Assembly: GCF_030269485.1 (NCBI RefSeq)
Contig: NZ_BSTL01000017.1
Coordinates: forward strand, 62,001 to 126,000
Direction: 5' to 3'
DNA length: 64,000 bases
Origin: Actinoplanes sp. NBRC 103695
GTDB lineage: Bacteria; Actinomycetota; Actinomycetes; Mycobacteriales; Micromonosporaceae
Below the pieces are notes generated by a model. It had not been told where the DNA came from. It did not search any database and saw nothing but the letters and a program-made list of their open reading frames with translations. Made by a program: the position numbers and the translations under genes. Shown one piece after another: positions 1 through 11,378 of this stretch; within the stretch, counting starts at the first letter, position 1; every line of letters starts with the position of its first letter.

Positions 1-554
1 GCGCGGCTCTCCGCGAGCGAGGCGTGCCCGGTGGCGAGGGCGAGGCCGAGCGCGTGGCAGGCGTCGATGACTGCCCGCGCCCGGCCGCTCAGGGCGCCCG
101 CGGGGTCGAGGAGCGTGAGGGCCGTGCGGCCCTGGTACTCGGCGAACGACGGCGAGATGCGCCGCAGCAACATCGCGATGTAGCCGTCCCGCTCGACGTC
201 GGCGGCGTTGCCCCAGGTCGGGAGGAACACGACGCGGGCGCCGTGCGCGGCGGCGAGCTCGACGACGCTCGGTTCGAGGCCGCCGACCGGGGGATTGAGG
301 GTGATGCTGCCGTGCACGGTGAAACCCAGGGCCCGTTCGACCGCCCGCGCCCGGTCCATGGTCGCCCACAGGTGTGACTTCAAGACCCAACCGCTCATCC
401 CGTACGCCTGAGCGAGGCGCGCCACGGCCACATCGTCGCCACGGTTGGGCAGCCCCGCCGACAGATCCGGGCGGCCGTGCACGTGAACGTCGATCGCGCC
501 GCGCAGCAACCGCTCGAACCCCTCGGGCTGTGCCTCGGCCATCACGTCGATCAT
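1..554 (-). CDS. DUF6282-like amidohydrolase-fold protein (partial)
   Basis: The frame opens at ATG 554 and runs off the left edge, so only about 184 N-terminal residues are visible. Residues 22-27 read DVHVHG, the H-x-H metal-binding start of amidohydrolase-superfamily barrels, followed by a Lys-His pair near residue 57 (VLKSHL) and a late His (ATGHAS) near the edge. This order fits the DUF6282 family, whose members are predicted metal-dependent hydrolases with no firm substrate. The N-terminus has no signal peptide, so a cytoplasmic location is expected. An in-frame ATG at 542 is an alternative start. The gene is transcribed away from the SDR at 601, sharing a 46-bp control region with a perfect 8-bp tandem repeat. 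I am fairly sure it is a gene and moderately sure of the family. Confidence 0.7.
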   Translation of the reverse strand, partial: MIDVMAEAQPEGFERLLRGAIDVHVHGRPDLSAGLPNRGDDVAVARLAQAYGMSGWVLKSHLWATMDRARAVERALGFTVHGSITLNPPVGGLEPSVVELAAAHGARVVFLPTWGNAADVERDGYIAMLLRRISPSFAEYQGRTALTLLDPAGALSGRARAVIDACHALGLALATGHASLAESR

Positions 555-563
555 GCCGTAGAT

Positions 564-579
564 TGTATGACTGTATGAC
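564..579. promoter_or_regulatory. tandem TGTATGAC repeat, candidate operator
   Basis: Two perfect copies of TGTATGAC lie head to tail (564-571, 572-579) between the divergent genes starting at 554 and 601. Their position would let one bound protein control both. GntR-type regulators often bind short sites of this composition, but no regulator gene lies next to it in the window. The operator role is inferred from position only. Confidence 0.35.
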
Positions 580-597
580 CAAACTTCGGAAGGAGGC

Positions 598-642
598 GCG
601 ATGGAACCCGACGCGATGGAACCTCACGCGATGGAACTGAGT
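598..642 (+). repeat. 15-bp tandem repeat carrying the start codon
   Basis: Three successive units begin GCGATGGAAC (598, 613, 628). Each contains an in-frame ATG, so the SDR protein begins MEPDAMEPHAMEL and has three possible starts. Only the first ATG has a well-placed ribosome site (GGAAGGAGG ending at 596). Confidence 0.8.
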
Positions 643-1359
643 GCTGTGGTGACCGGTGCGGCGCGGGGCATCGGCCGGGACGTGGTGACCCGGCTGCGGG
701 CAGCCGGCTATCGCGTGGTCGCCGTCGACATCTCGCCCGACGTGACCTCGCTGGCCGGCGACGGCGTGCTGCCGATGGTCGCCGACGTCACCTCCGCCGC
801 GACGCCCACCGAGGCCGTGGCGCTGGCAGTCTCCTCCTTCGGCCGGCTGGACCTGCTGGTCAACAACGCGGCCCGGTTCCTGCGCCGGCCGATCCTGGAG
901 ACCTCCGACGACGACTTCGACTCGCTGTTCGCCACCAACGTGCGGCCGGTGTTCCGGTTCGCCCGCGCCGCCCTGCCCGCCCTCGTGGAGAGCCGCGGCT
1001 GCATCGTCAACACGGCGTCCATCTCCGGGCTGATCGGCGTGCCCAACCAGAGCGTCTACGCGATGACCAAGGGGGCCATCGTCCAGCTGACCCGCCAGCT
1101 GGCCATCGAGTACGCGGCTCGTGGCGTACGCGTGAACGCCGTCGCTCCTGGCGCCGTGGACACGGAATTCATGGCCGAGGCGCGCGCCGCCGACCCCGAC
1201 CCGGGCGCCAGCCTGGCGGTCACCCTGGCCAACCACCCGATCGGCCGCATGTCGACCCCGGACGAGGTGGCCCGCGCGATCGTCTTCCTGGCCGCGCCCG
1301 GGTCCGCCGGCATCACCGGCACCATCCTCAGCGTCGACGGCGGTTACGTCGCCCGCTGA
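601..1359 (+). CDS. SDR family oxidoreductase
   Basis: This 252-residue protein is a classical short-chain dehydrogenase/reductase. The nucleotide-binding motif TGAARGIG lies near residue 18, NNAA near 92, the catalytic Ser in the stretch NTASISG near 140, and Y-x-x-x-K (YAMTK) near 153. The C-terminus has the usual TGTILSVDGG end. Such enzymes oxidise or reduce a hydroxyl/keto group with NAD(P)(H) in the cytoplasm; the substrate cannot be told. The start at 601 is chosen because GGAAGGAGG sits five bases upstream. The next two ATGs (616, 631) come from a 15-bp repeat. It is divergent from the DUF6282-like gene, so the two may act on one small-molecule pathway. Family certain, function open. 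Confidence 0.88.
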   Translation: MEPDAMEPHAMELSAVVTGAARGIGRDVVTRLRAAGYRVVAVDISPDVTSLAGDGVLPMVADVTSAATPTEAVALAVSSFGRLDLLVNNAARFLRRPILETSDDDFDSLFATNVRPVFRFARAALPALVESRGCIVNTASISGLIGVPNQSVYAMTKGAIVQLTRQLAIEYAARGVRVNAVAPGAVDTEFMAEARAADPDPGASLAVTLANHPIGRMSTPDEVARAIVFLAAPGSAGITGTILSVDGGYVAR

Positions 1360-1507
1360 AACGTCCGCCCTCGCGGTGAGGGCGTCGAGGTGTGGCCGCA
1401 GCCGTCCCGCGCGGGCGGTGCGGGAGATCAGCGAGTCCGCGTGATCCGGTCGATCGCGCTGGTCACGCGGGTCGGCCTGCTCGTGGTCCCGATCGCCGGC
1501 ATGCTGG

Positions 1508-2458
1508 TCATCCTGCCGGCGGGGGTGCTGAGCTCCCGTCGCTCCTCGACGAGCTGAGGCTCACGGCATCGCCTCCGAGCTGCCACATCTCGTAGTTCCC
1601 GCACTCTGCCGTGATCTCGGCCGTCGCCTGAGCCGCGGCGACGAAGTCGTCGACCATCGGCGAGGTGCGCGAGGCCGCCACCGCGAGGCACACCTCGTCG
1701 GGCGCCAGATCCGGGACGGGCACATAGCTGACTTCCGGATGTGAGTAGAACACCGTCGCCGACCGGGCCAGGAACGAGACGCCCCGGCCGGCCGCGACAT
1801 GCTCGAGCGTCTCGTCCACCCCGCGGACCAGGTATCCGGCGTTGGGGTGCGGGCGCCTGGTGGGCTGCGTGCTCGTGTCGGCATGCCAGAGCAGCGGCTC
1901 GCCGGCCAGGTCCGCCTCGACGATCTGCTCCTTGCCGGCCAATCGATGGCCGGCGGGCAGCACCGCCACCCGCGGCTCGGTGTACAGCGGGGTGACGCGC
2001 AAGCCTGCCTCGTCGATGGGCAGCCGCACGAAGCCGACGTCGATGCGACCGTCGAGCAGCATGGCGGCCTGGTCGTCCCCCTCGATCCGCTGCACGTCCA
2101 CGATCACGCTCGGGTGCCGGACGGCGAACTGCCGTACCGCCGCGGTGACCGCGATGCCCGCCCGGAAGCCGACCATCAGCCGCCGGCCGCCGCGCGCGGC
2201 CACGGTCACCCGGCGGCGGGCCGCGTGCGCGGAGGCCAGCAGCGGGCCGGCGTCGGTCAGCAACTGCCGGCCCGCGTCGGTCAGCGCCACGCCGTGGCTG
2301 TCCCTGGTCAGCAGCGGGGTGCCGAGATCGTGTTCCAGCGCGCGGATCTGCCGGCTGAGCACCGGCTGCGCGATGTGCAACTCCTCGGCGGCGCGGCCGA
2401 AGTGCAGCTTGTCGGCGACGGCGACGAAGTAGCGCAACTTGCGCAGGTCCAGATCCAT
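1508..2458 (-). CDS. LysR family transcriptional regulator
   Basis: The 316-residue protein has an N-terminal winged helix-turn-helix (residues ~4-63, with FGRAAEELHIAQPVLSRQI as recognition region) and a type 2 periplasmic-binding-fold effector domain from about residue 90, as in LysR regulators. It is divergent from the F420-type reductase gene at 2592 with 133 bp between starts. In this family that arrangement usually means the regulator controls the divergent gene and itself in response to a small ligand. The reductase and the epimerase at 3248 are therefore its likely targets. The C-terminal tail (SSSRSDGSSAPPPAG) is low in complexity and reaches into the junction with the SDR at 601. 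Confidence 0.9.
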   Translation of the reverse strand: MDLDLRKLRYFVAVADKLHFGRAAEELHIAQPVLSRQIRALEHDLGTPLLTRDSHGVALTDAGRQLLTDAGPLLASAHAARRRVTVAARGGRRLMVGFRAGIAVTAAVRQFAVRHPSVIVDVQRIEGDDQAAMLLDGRIDVGFVRLPIDEAGLRVTPLYTEPRVAVLPAGHRLAGKEQIVEADLAGEPLLWHADTSTQPTRRPHPNAGYLVRGVDETLEHVAAGRGVSFLARSATVFYSHPEVSYVPVPDLAPDEVCLAVAASRTSPMVDDFVAAAQATAEITAECGNYEMWQLGGDAVSLSSSRSDGSSAPPPAG

Positions 2459-2591
2459 GGAGCCTCCCGGTCCGGCGATGTCTCCAGGGTATCGCCACCG
2501 CTGAAAGAGGTCTTGGACAGCCGCTCAGGCCCGCGACACGCTCGACAGGTAACGGCGTTCCTCTTCTCAGCCTCAGAAGGCAGGCATACCA

Positions 2592-3215
2592 ATGAACAGC
2601 ATCAGCGTCATCGGCGTGGGAAACATGGCCCGCGCCCTGGCCGGCCGCGCGGTCGAGGGCGGCCACGCCGTCGAGGTCATCGGCCGCGATCCGGCCAAGG
2701 CCAAGGACCTGGCCGCCGCGCTCGGCGGCGGCGCCACGGCCGGGACATTCGGCACCGCCCCAGCGGGCGACATCGTCATCCTGGCCGTGCCGAACGCCGC
2801 CGCCGTGCCGGTCGTCACCCAGTACGGGAACGCGCTGGCCGGCAAGATCATCATCGACGTCACCAACCCGATGAACGCCGACGCCACCGGGCTGACCACC
2901 CCGGACGGCACGTCCGCCGCCCAGCAGATCACCGAGGCCGCCCCGGCGGGCGCGCACGTCGTGAAGGCGTTCAACACCGTCTTCGGCCACACCCTGACCC
3001 CGGGCCGCCCCATGGACGTGCTCTTCGCCGGCGACGACGCGCGGGCCAAGGCGACCGTATCGGCGTTCATCGAGAGCCTCGGCCTGCGCCCCCTGGACGC
3101 CGGCGGCCTGGAAATGGCGCACTGGCTGGAAGGGGCCGGCCTGCTGATGATCAGCCTGGCCAACCACGGCGTCGGGGATTTCAACTTCGCGCTCGGCGTC
3201 ACCACTTTCGGCTGA
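2592..3215 (+). CDS. NADPH-dependent F420 reductase-like protein
   Basis: This 207-residue protein starts with the Rossmann motif MNSISVIGVGNMARAL and matches the NADP oxidoreductase, coenzyme F420-dependent family (Pfam PF03807) along its length. The motifs AVPNAA, DVTNPMN and VKAFNTVFG are characteristic. Family members transfer hydride between NADPH and F420 or reduce related substrates in the cytoplasm, but many relatives do not use F420, so the cofactor is not proven. The ATG follows AAGGCAGG. It lies 32 bp upstream of the epimerase-like gene at 3248 on the same strand, so the two probably form an operon under the divergent LysR regulator. Confidence 0.82.
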   Translation: MNSISVIGVGNMARALAGRAVEGGHAVEVIGRDPAKAKDLAAALGGGATAGTFGTAPAGDIVILAVPNAAAVPVVTQYGNALAGKIIIDVTNPMNADATGLTTPDGTSAAQQITEAAPAGAHVVKAFNTVFGHTLTPGRPMDVLFAGDDARAKATVSAFIESLGLRPLDAGGLEMAHWLEGAGLLMISLANHGVGDFNFALGVTTFG

Positions 3216-3247
3216 GCGCTTCCACCCATTCTCAAAAGGACACAAGC

Positions 3248-4225
3248 ATGCGCGTTTTCGTCACCGGCGGGACCGGCCATTCAGGTTCGCCCATCATCGG
3301 AGAACTCATCGCCGCCGGGCACGAGGTCACGGGCCTGGCCCGATCGGACGCCGCCGCGGCAGCGCTGTCCGCGCTCGGCGCGAAGGTGCGTCGCGGCGAC
3401 CTCCGGGACCTCGACGGGCTCCAGGAGGCGGCGGCGGACTCCGACGGGGTCGTCCACGTCGCACACCGGCAGGACCTGCTCTTCTCCGGCGGGGTCCACG
3501 CCGTGGCCGCCGCGGAGGTCCCGATCATGCTCGCGTACGGCGAGGCCCTGGCGGGAACCGGAAAGCCGCTGGTCGCGGCGGGCAGCATCGGCTCACCCGG
3601 GCAGGGGATCCTGGGCCGGACAGCCACCGAGGAGGACCCGGCCCTTCCCGGCGGGGACGAGCACAAGGGCACCCTACGGGCGCGCAACGTCGTGGAGACG
3701 ACCGTGATCGGCCTCGCCGAGCGGGGAGTGCGATCGTCGATCGTGCGGATCGCCAATATCGCGCACGACACGACCGATCGTGCCGGCTTCCTCCCGGCGC
3801 TGATCGGGCTCGCGAAGGAGAAGGGCTTCATCGGCTACCCCGGAGACGGCACGAACCTGTGGAACGCCGTGCACATCCTCGATGTCGCATCCCTGTTCCG
3901 TCTGGCGCTGGAGAAGGGGCCGGCCGGCAGATACTGGCACGCGGTCGACGACGGGGGCATCCCGTTCCGCGAGATCGCCGAGGCCATCGGCAGCCGCCTG
4001 GGCCTGCCCGCCGTGAGCGTTCCCGTGGACGAACTGGTGCTGCCGGGATACTTCGGGTTCCTCGCGAACGTCGTCACGCAGAGCTACCCGGCGTCCAACC
4101 TCATCACCCGCCGGACCCTCGGCTGGGAACCCGCCCAGCCCCGCCTGCTCGCCGATCTGGACAACGGCCACTACTTCCCCGACGTGGTCGCCTTCGGTGG
4201 ACGTCACGGTGTCAGCCAGTCGTAG
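3248..4225 (+). CDS. NAD-dependent epimerase/dehydratase family protein
   Basis: The 325-residue protein begins MRVFVTGGTGHSGSPIIGEL, a G-x-x-G-x-x-G dinucleotide-binding loop of extended or atypical SDRs. It continues with GDLRDLD and a conserved late segment (NLWNAVHILDVASLFRLALEKGP) seen in actinobacterial SDRs annotated as NAD(P)-binding epimerases. The canonical Y-x-x-x-K is not obvious; the segment KGTLRARNVVE occupies that place, so catalysis may differ. ATG 3248 is preceded by AAAAGGA at a good distance. Upstream open sequence in this frame has no gene character and is not included. It is likely co-transcribed with the reductase at 2592. Its last 22 bases overlap the tail of the broken hydrolase on the other strand. 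Confidence 0.83.
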   Translation: MRVFVTGGTGHSGSPIIGELIAAGHEVTGLARSDAAAAALSALGAKVRRGDLRDLDGLQEAAADSDGVVHVAHRQDLLFSGGVHAVAAAEVPIMLAYGEALAGTGKPLVAAGSIGSPGQGILGRTATEEDPALPGGDEHKGTLRARNVVETTVIGLAERGVRSSIVRIANIAHDTTDRAGFLPALIGLAKEKGFIGYPGDGTNLWNAVHILDVASLFRLALEKGPAGRYWHAVDDGGIPFREIAEAIGSRLGLPAVSVPVDELVLPGYFGFLANVVTQSYPASNLITRRTLGWEPAQPRLLADLDNGHYFPDVVAFGGRHGVSQS

Positions 4226-4558
4226 ATCTCCTCGTACACGTCGGCGGCGGGCAGATGGCCGCCGGTGAACTCGGGGCCGCCTTCGCCGATCCGTCGCATG
4301 ACCGCCGCGCTGAACTCGGCCAACCGGGAGCGCACCGCGGCCTCGTCCCGCGGCGGATCGGCCGGCCGGATGGCGGAGAGCACCGCGCATCGGGTGACCC
4401 GGTCGGCCAGCAGCGCCGCGCACGCCAGCGCGTGCGGTCAGCCGCCGAAGACCGCGAACCGCTCCCAACCGTGCGAGCCGGCCAGGGCCCGGGTGTCGTC
4501 GGCCGCGTCGGCCACGGTGCGTCCGGGCAACGGGTCCATCAGGGACGGTGGCGGGTCG
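4204..4558 (-). pseudogene. alpha/beta hydrolase remnant with internal stop
   Basis: The minus strand encodes a recognisable internal and C-terminal piece of an alpha/beta hydrolase: DPLPGRTVADAADD, then WERFAVFGG, an in-frame TGA (4438-4440), then PHALACAALLADRVTRC and a normal-looking end EEIYDWLTP with stop at 4204. In intact relatives the segment after FGG or MGH is SGGGPHALA, so the stop falls exactly at the nucleophile elbow and the catalytic Ser is lost. The first ~80 residues (oxyanion-hole region) are also missing, cut by the neighbouring redoxin gene, which ends at 4560. Both parts are in the same frame, so a small deletion explains the lesion. I am confident that it is non-functional. 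Confidence 0.75.
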
Positions 4559-4559
4559 A

Positions 4560-5114
4560 TCAGGGGACGACAGCGGGCACGGCCTCGCTGATGTGGCGTG
4601 GTGGGATCGGGTCGGACCAGTCGGGGCGGACCTCGGCGAGGCGGATCCGGCCGGTGCGGTCGGCGACCACGGCGGCGGCGAAGGGCAGGACCGAGCGGTG
4701 GGTGCCGAGGATGACGTCGGCGCCGGGGCTGGTGAAGCCGAGGTTGAGGGCGTCGATCAGGGTGTGCCGGGGGTCGGAGGCGACCAGGAAGTCCTGCTTG
4801 AGGGGCCGCAGCCGCTCGGGCAGCTGGGGGCTGACCGCCACCAGGTGGGCGTCCCGCTCGGCCAGCGCCGGCGCCAGCGTCGTCGCGTAACCGCGCAGGG
4901 CGGCCGCGCAGGCCGGTGAGCTCGCGTAACGGACGAACAGCAGGACCACGGGACCGGTGTCCAGCAGGCGGTCCAGGTGGATCGGGCCCAGGTCGACCTC
5001 GATCAGCGGCTGGATCGGCAGCCGGTCGCCCGCCCGGGCCATCCGGCTCCACAGGGCGCCCCGCTCGACGATGCGGGCGAACGCCTGACTGTCAACGCGA
5101 AGGTCGGTCGTCAC
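4560..5114 (-). CDS. redoxin/AhpC-TSA-like protein
   Basis: The 184-residue protein has a thioredoxin-fold layout: a strand-rich N-terminal part, then VVLLFVRYASSPACAAALRGYA, which matches the peroxiredoxin P-loop (FxRxxxxPxC) with a single Cys near residue 69. The usual first Cys of a WCPYC motif is replaced by Ser-Pro, so a one-cysteine mechanism or loss of peroxidase activity is possible. The segment LVAVSPQLPERLRPLKQDF is the typical following strand and helix of redoxin domains. The ATG at 5114 sits just beyond a perfect palindrome (5130-5146) that probably controls it. No regulator gene is adjacent. Family call moderately sure, substrate unknown. Confidence 0.68.
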   Translation of the reverse strand: MTTDLRVDSQAFARIVERGALWSRMARAGDRLPIQPLIEVDLGPIHLDRLLDTGPVVLLFVRYASSPACAAALRGYATTLAPALAERDAHLVAVSPQLPERLRPLKQDFLVASDPRHTLIDALNLGFTSPGADVILGTHRSVLPFAAAVVADRTGRIRLAEVRPDWSDPIPPRHISEAVPAVVP

Positions 5115-5129
5115 GGCACGAGTCTAATA

Positions 5130-5146
5130 CCTATCTGGCAGATAGG
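5130..5146. promoter_or_regulatory. 17-bp palindrome CCTATCTGGCAGATAGG
   Basis: Perfect 8-bp arms surround a single central base. The site lies 16-32 bp upstream of the redoxin start (5114), where core promoter elements are expected, and it also contains the stop codon of the GH31 gene (TAG, 5131-5133). Its form and size fit a dimeric TetR-, PadR- or MarR-type operator. A terminator role is less likely because the stem is short and not GC-rich. Confidence 0.5.
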
Positions 5147-6606
5147 AAAAGTGGGATCCGGTCCAGGGTTACCGGGACGGTGATCGTGGCCGGTCCGGTG
5201 ACCGTGGCGCCGTCGTCGGCGCGCCACGTGCCCGCCGGGATGGCCACGGTGCGCTCGGTGGCGCCCGGCTCGAGAACCGGCGCCACGAGCACGTCGGGGC
5301 CGAGGAAGAACTGGCCCGGCGCCTCCTCGGCGTCGTGGTAGGCCATCGGGCGGATGATCGGCTCGCCGGTGACGGCCGCGCGATCGACCAGCTCCAGGAT
5401 GGTCGGCAGCAGGTCGCGGCGGATGTCGAGGGCCGTGCGGACGGCGGCCCGGTGGCGTTCGTCGAGGACGCGGTCGGGCAGGGTGGAGAACTGCATCATC
5501 GGGGACAGGGCGGCGACCTGGGCGTACCGGACGAAGAACTCCGGGTCGTCGAAGCCGACCGCGCCGAGCTCGCCGCCGCCGATCATGTCGGGGCAGGAGA
5601 ACGGGTGGCCGATCAGCCCCTGCGCGATCAGCTCCGGGATCAGCGAGGCGAGCCCGTCGCCGGTCCAGGCCGACGGCTTGTCGTGCAGGCGCTGGGCCAG
5701 CGGGCGGCCGCCCATCTTCCAGCAGGCGCGGTACTCGTTGAACGGGTAGCGCTCGCCGGCCCGGGCCCAGGCCTCCGACTGCGAAGGGCCGTCGGCAGGG
5801 TAGAAGTGCAGGTCTCCGGCGTCGAACTTGAACCCGTCCACGCCGTGCTCGGCGATCAGGGCGTCCAGCTCGCCGTGCAGCCAGGCGACGGCCTCGGGGT
5901 TGGTGGCGTCCAGCACCGCGCTCCAGCCGTTCCACCACTGGACGATCGCGGGGTCGCCGACCAGGAGGCCGCGCCGGGCGAGCTCACGGAACGTCGCCGA
6001 GTCGGGGCTGACGAACGGCGCCAGCCAGAGCATCACCGAGAAGCCCTGGTCGTGCAGCTGGTCGATCATGCCGCGCGGGTCGGGGAACCGGGCCGGGTCG
6101 AAACGCCACGTGCCGTAGCCGGGGGACCAGCAGTCGTCGATCATCAGAACGCCGGGCGGCAGGCCGTCGTCGAGGATGCGCCGGGCGTACCCGAGAACGG
6201 TCTTCTGGGTTGGCTCGTAAGGCATCTCGATCCAGGTGTTGTACTGCGGCCCGGTGAACAGCTCGCGGGCGGGCGCGCGGCCGGACGGCGGGAAGAAGCG
6301 CCGGGAGGCGGCCCGGAAGGCGTCCCCCAGGGAGGCGCCCGCCCGGTCGAGGGTGATGCCGCGGCCGGAGATTTCCAGCGTGCCGTCACCGAAAGTGAAC
6401 GCGAACGGATGGTCGGACCAGAGGTAGCGCCCAGTGCTCGAGAGCAGCAGGGGAGCGCTCTGGTTGGGCCCGTGCGCCGGGTCGTCCGGCTTGCCCGCGG
6501 ACCACCCCAGATCGCGGCGATGGCCCGCACGGAAGGGCATCACCGTCCCGTCGGCGACCGCGCCGCCCCACCACCGCTCGCCGTCCTCCAGCGTCACGAC
6601 CTGCAC
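5131..6606 (-). CDS. glycoside hydrolase family 31
   Basis: The 491-residue protein carries the GH31 catalytic barrel. DGFKFDAGDLHFY places the nucleophile Asp at about residue 262, WTGDGLASL places the acid/base Asp at about 317, and YNTWIEMPYEPTQ and MIDDCWSPGYGTW form the substrate pocket strands. GH31 enzymes cleave terminal alpha-glycosides such as alpha-glucosides or alpha-xylosides. No signal peptide is visible, so it probably acts on imported oligosaccharides. It is shorter than most GH31 enzymes, with a brief N-terminal beta domain. I place the start at GTG 6606, where clear protein begins (VQVVTLEDGERWW); the open frame further upstream looks like intergenic sequence. It probably works with the GH78 and GH42 genes nearby. 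Confidence 0.85.
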   Translation of the reverse strand: MQVVTLEDGERWWGGAVADGTVMPFRAGHRRDLGWSAGKPDDPAHGPNQSAPLLLSSTGRYLWSDHPFAFTFGDGTLEISGRGITLDRAGASLGDAFRAASRRFFPPSGRAPARELFTGPQYNTWIEMPYEPTQKTVLGYARRILDDGLPPGVLMIDDCWSPGYGTWRFDPARFPDPRGMIDQLHDQGFSVMLWLAPFVSPDSATFRELARRGLLVGDPAIVQWWNGWSAVLDATNPEAVAWLHGELDALIAEHGVDGFKFDAGDLHFYPADGPSQSEAWARAGERYPFNEYRACWKMGGRPLAQRLHDKPSAWTGDGLASLIPELIAQGLIGHPFSCPDMIGGGELGAVGFDDPEFFVRYAQVAALSPMMQFSTLPDRVLDERHRAAVRTALDIRRDLLPTILELVDRAAVTGEPIIRPMAYHDAEEAPGQFFLGPDVLVAPVLEPGATERTVAIPAGTWRADDGATVTGPATITVPVTLDRIPLFLSAR

Positions 6607-6919
6607 GAACCCGACCCTAGCCCAGGCCTGACAGATCTTGGACTCAGGTCTGCTCGTCCATCGACCTCCGTGGTTTCTGCCCCGTGCGGCGGGTCGTTCC
6701 GCAATCTGTCCCATCCGGGTGGCCGGGGAGGATTCAAGATCTGGGGTTGATCGGGTGAACCTTGAGGACGCTGTCCGTGACATCGGGCACTGCCCAAGAG
6801 GTCGGTGCTCTACGTGCCGCGGGACGCGGCATCGCCGGACCGTACGACGGAGGTGATGCTGGTCCCCAGCGGGGAGATGGCCCCACACGTCGGCCCGGCC
6901 ACCGCGCGTCCCGACCCCC
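6607..6919. other. intergenic stretch, no convincing gene
   Basis: I see no coding region with family character here. The only structure is a 9-bp inverted repeat CAGATCTTG / CAAGATCTG (6632-6640 and 6735-6743) about 95 bp apart, upstream of the GH31 start. The right part grades into the decayed plus-strand fragment described next. Confidence 0.4.
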
Positions 6920-6959
6920 TTGGACAGCCGCACCGTGACGTCGTGGCGTTCACCCGAGC

Positions 6960-10391
<3,432 letters not shown>

Positions 10392-10403
10392 TGAAACGCT
10401 TCA
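10392..10403. promoter_or_regulatory. LacI-type operator TGAAACGCTTCA
   Basis: This near-perfect palindrome with central CG has the form of LacI-family operators (TGNAANCGNTTNCA). It directly abuts the ATG of the rhamnosidase gene, where a bound repressor would block transcription or a leaderless start. No LacI gene is adjacent; the nearest in the window is at 38093. Confidence 0.55.
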
Positions 10404-10438
10404 GTGGCGGTATGTTACCGCGCTGTTTCACGCTCGCG

Positions 10439-11278
10439 CTAGGACTGTCGTGACTGGACGCTGCTCCAGCTGGCCAGGAAGGCGAGGGCCTCGGCCGCCG
10501 GTGTCTCCGGTGCGGCACTGAACGTGAAGATGATCATCCGGGGGTCGGCGGGCAGGTCGAGCTGTTCGTAGTTGAGCTCGAGGTCGCCGACCAGAGGGTG
10601 GTGGATTCGCTTGACGCCGCTGCGGTACAGGGTGACGTCGTGGTCGGCCCAGCGGACCCGGAACTCTTCGCTGCGGGAGGCGAGCTCGCCGATCAGGCCG
10701 GTGAGCCGCCGGTCGCGCGGATGCCGTCCGGTCGCGGCGCGCAGGTCGGCGACCACCGAGGCGGCGGCGGAGTCCCAGTCCCGGAAGAACGTCCGCGCCT
10801 CGGCGTCGAGCAGGGCGAAGCGGGCCAGGTTGCCGCTCGCGACGATGCCCGGGCACAGCACCCGCCCGAGGCTGTTGGCGGCCAGCACGTCGAGGCGGTC
10901 GTTCCCGACGAAGGCGGCCGCGCCGGTGACCGCGTCGACCAGGTGCCGGATCACCGGCCGTACCGTGGTGGCGTCGCCGGCGGCCGGGGCGGCACGGGCG
11001 CGGGCACGGGCCAGGTCGAAGAGGTGCGCGCGCTCGGCCTCGTCCAGCCGCAGCGCCCGGGCCAGCGCCTCCAGCACGCCGGGGGAGGCCTTGCTCATGT
11101 CGCCGCGTTCCAGGCGCGCGTAGTACGGCACGCTGATCCCGGCGAGCACGGCGACCTCCTCGCGCCGCAACCCCGGAACCCGCCGCCGGCCGTAGGTGGG
11201 CAGGTCGACGTCCGCGGGCGTCAGACGGGCCCGGCGGGAGACCAGAAACTCCCGGATCTCGGCTCGCGCGTCCATCAT
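10439..11278 (-). CDS. XRE family regulator with C-terminal ligand domain
   Basis: The 279-residue protein starts with a Cro/C1-type helix-turn-helix (RREEVAVLAGISVPYYARLERG, residues ~37-58) followed by a conserved C-terminal domain of the MmyB-like type (LDVLAANSLGRVLCPG... FRVRWADHDV... HHPLVGDLELNYEQL). Large actinobacterial families of such regulators usually sit next to and divergent from an oxidoreductase they repress. Here it is divergent from the zinc alcohol dehydrogenase at 11379, with 100 bp between starts, so that gene is the likely target. The start is ATG 11278, or 11275 immediately after; upstream open sequence in this frame is not protein-like. Confidence 0.88.
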   Translation of the reverse strand: MMDARAEIREFLVSRRARLTPADVDLPTYGRRRVPGLRREEVAVLAGISVPYYARLERGDMSKASPGVLEALARALRLDEAERAHLFDLARARARAAPAAGDATTVRPVIRHLVDAVTGAAAFVGNDRLDVLAANSLGRVLCPGIVASGNLARFALLDAEARTFFRDWDSAAASVVADLRAATGRHPRDRRLTGLIGELASRSEEFRVRWADHDVTLYRSGVKRIHHPLVGDLELNYEQLDLPADPRMIIFTFSAAPETPAAEALAFLASWSSVQSRQS

Positions 11279-11378
11279 CCGACCAGCGTAGGCCGTGCGT
11301 CCGGGCTCTGGGGCACCCTGCTGAGGTACCGCTGACGGGGTGTCACAGAGCGGCCGGATCGGTGCTTCGGTGGGTGGC

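Noticed and set aside
1441..1557. Short hydrophobic frame (VIRSIALVTRVGLLVVPIAG...) after the SDR
   Set aside because: No ribosome site, no family match, and it overlaps the LysR 3' end; it is in the same frame as the SDR after its stop and is more likely chance.
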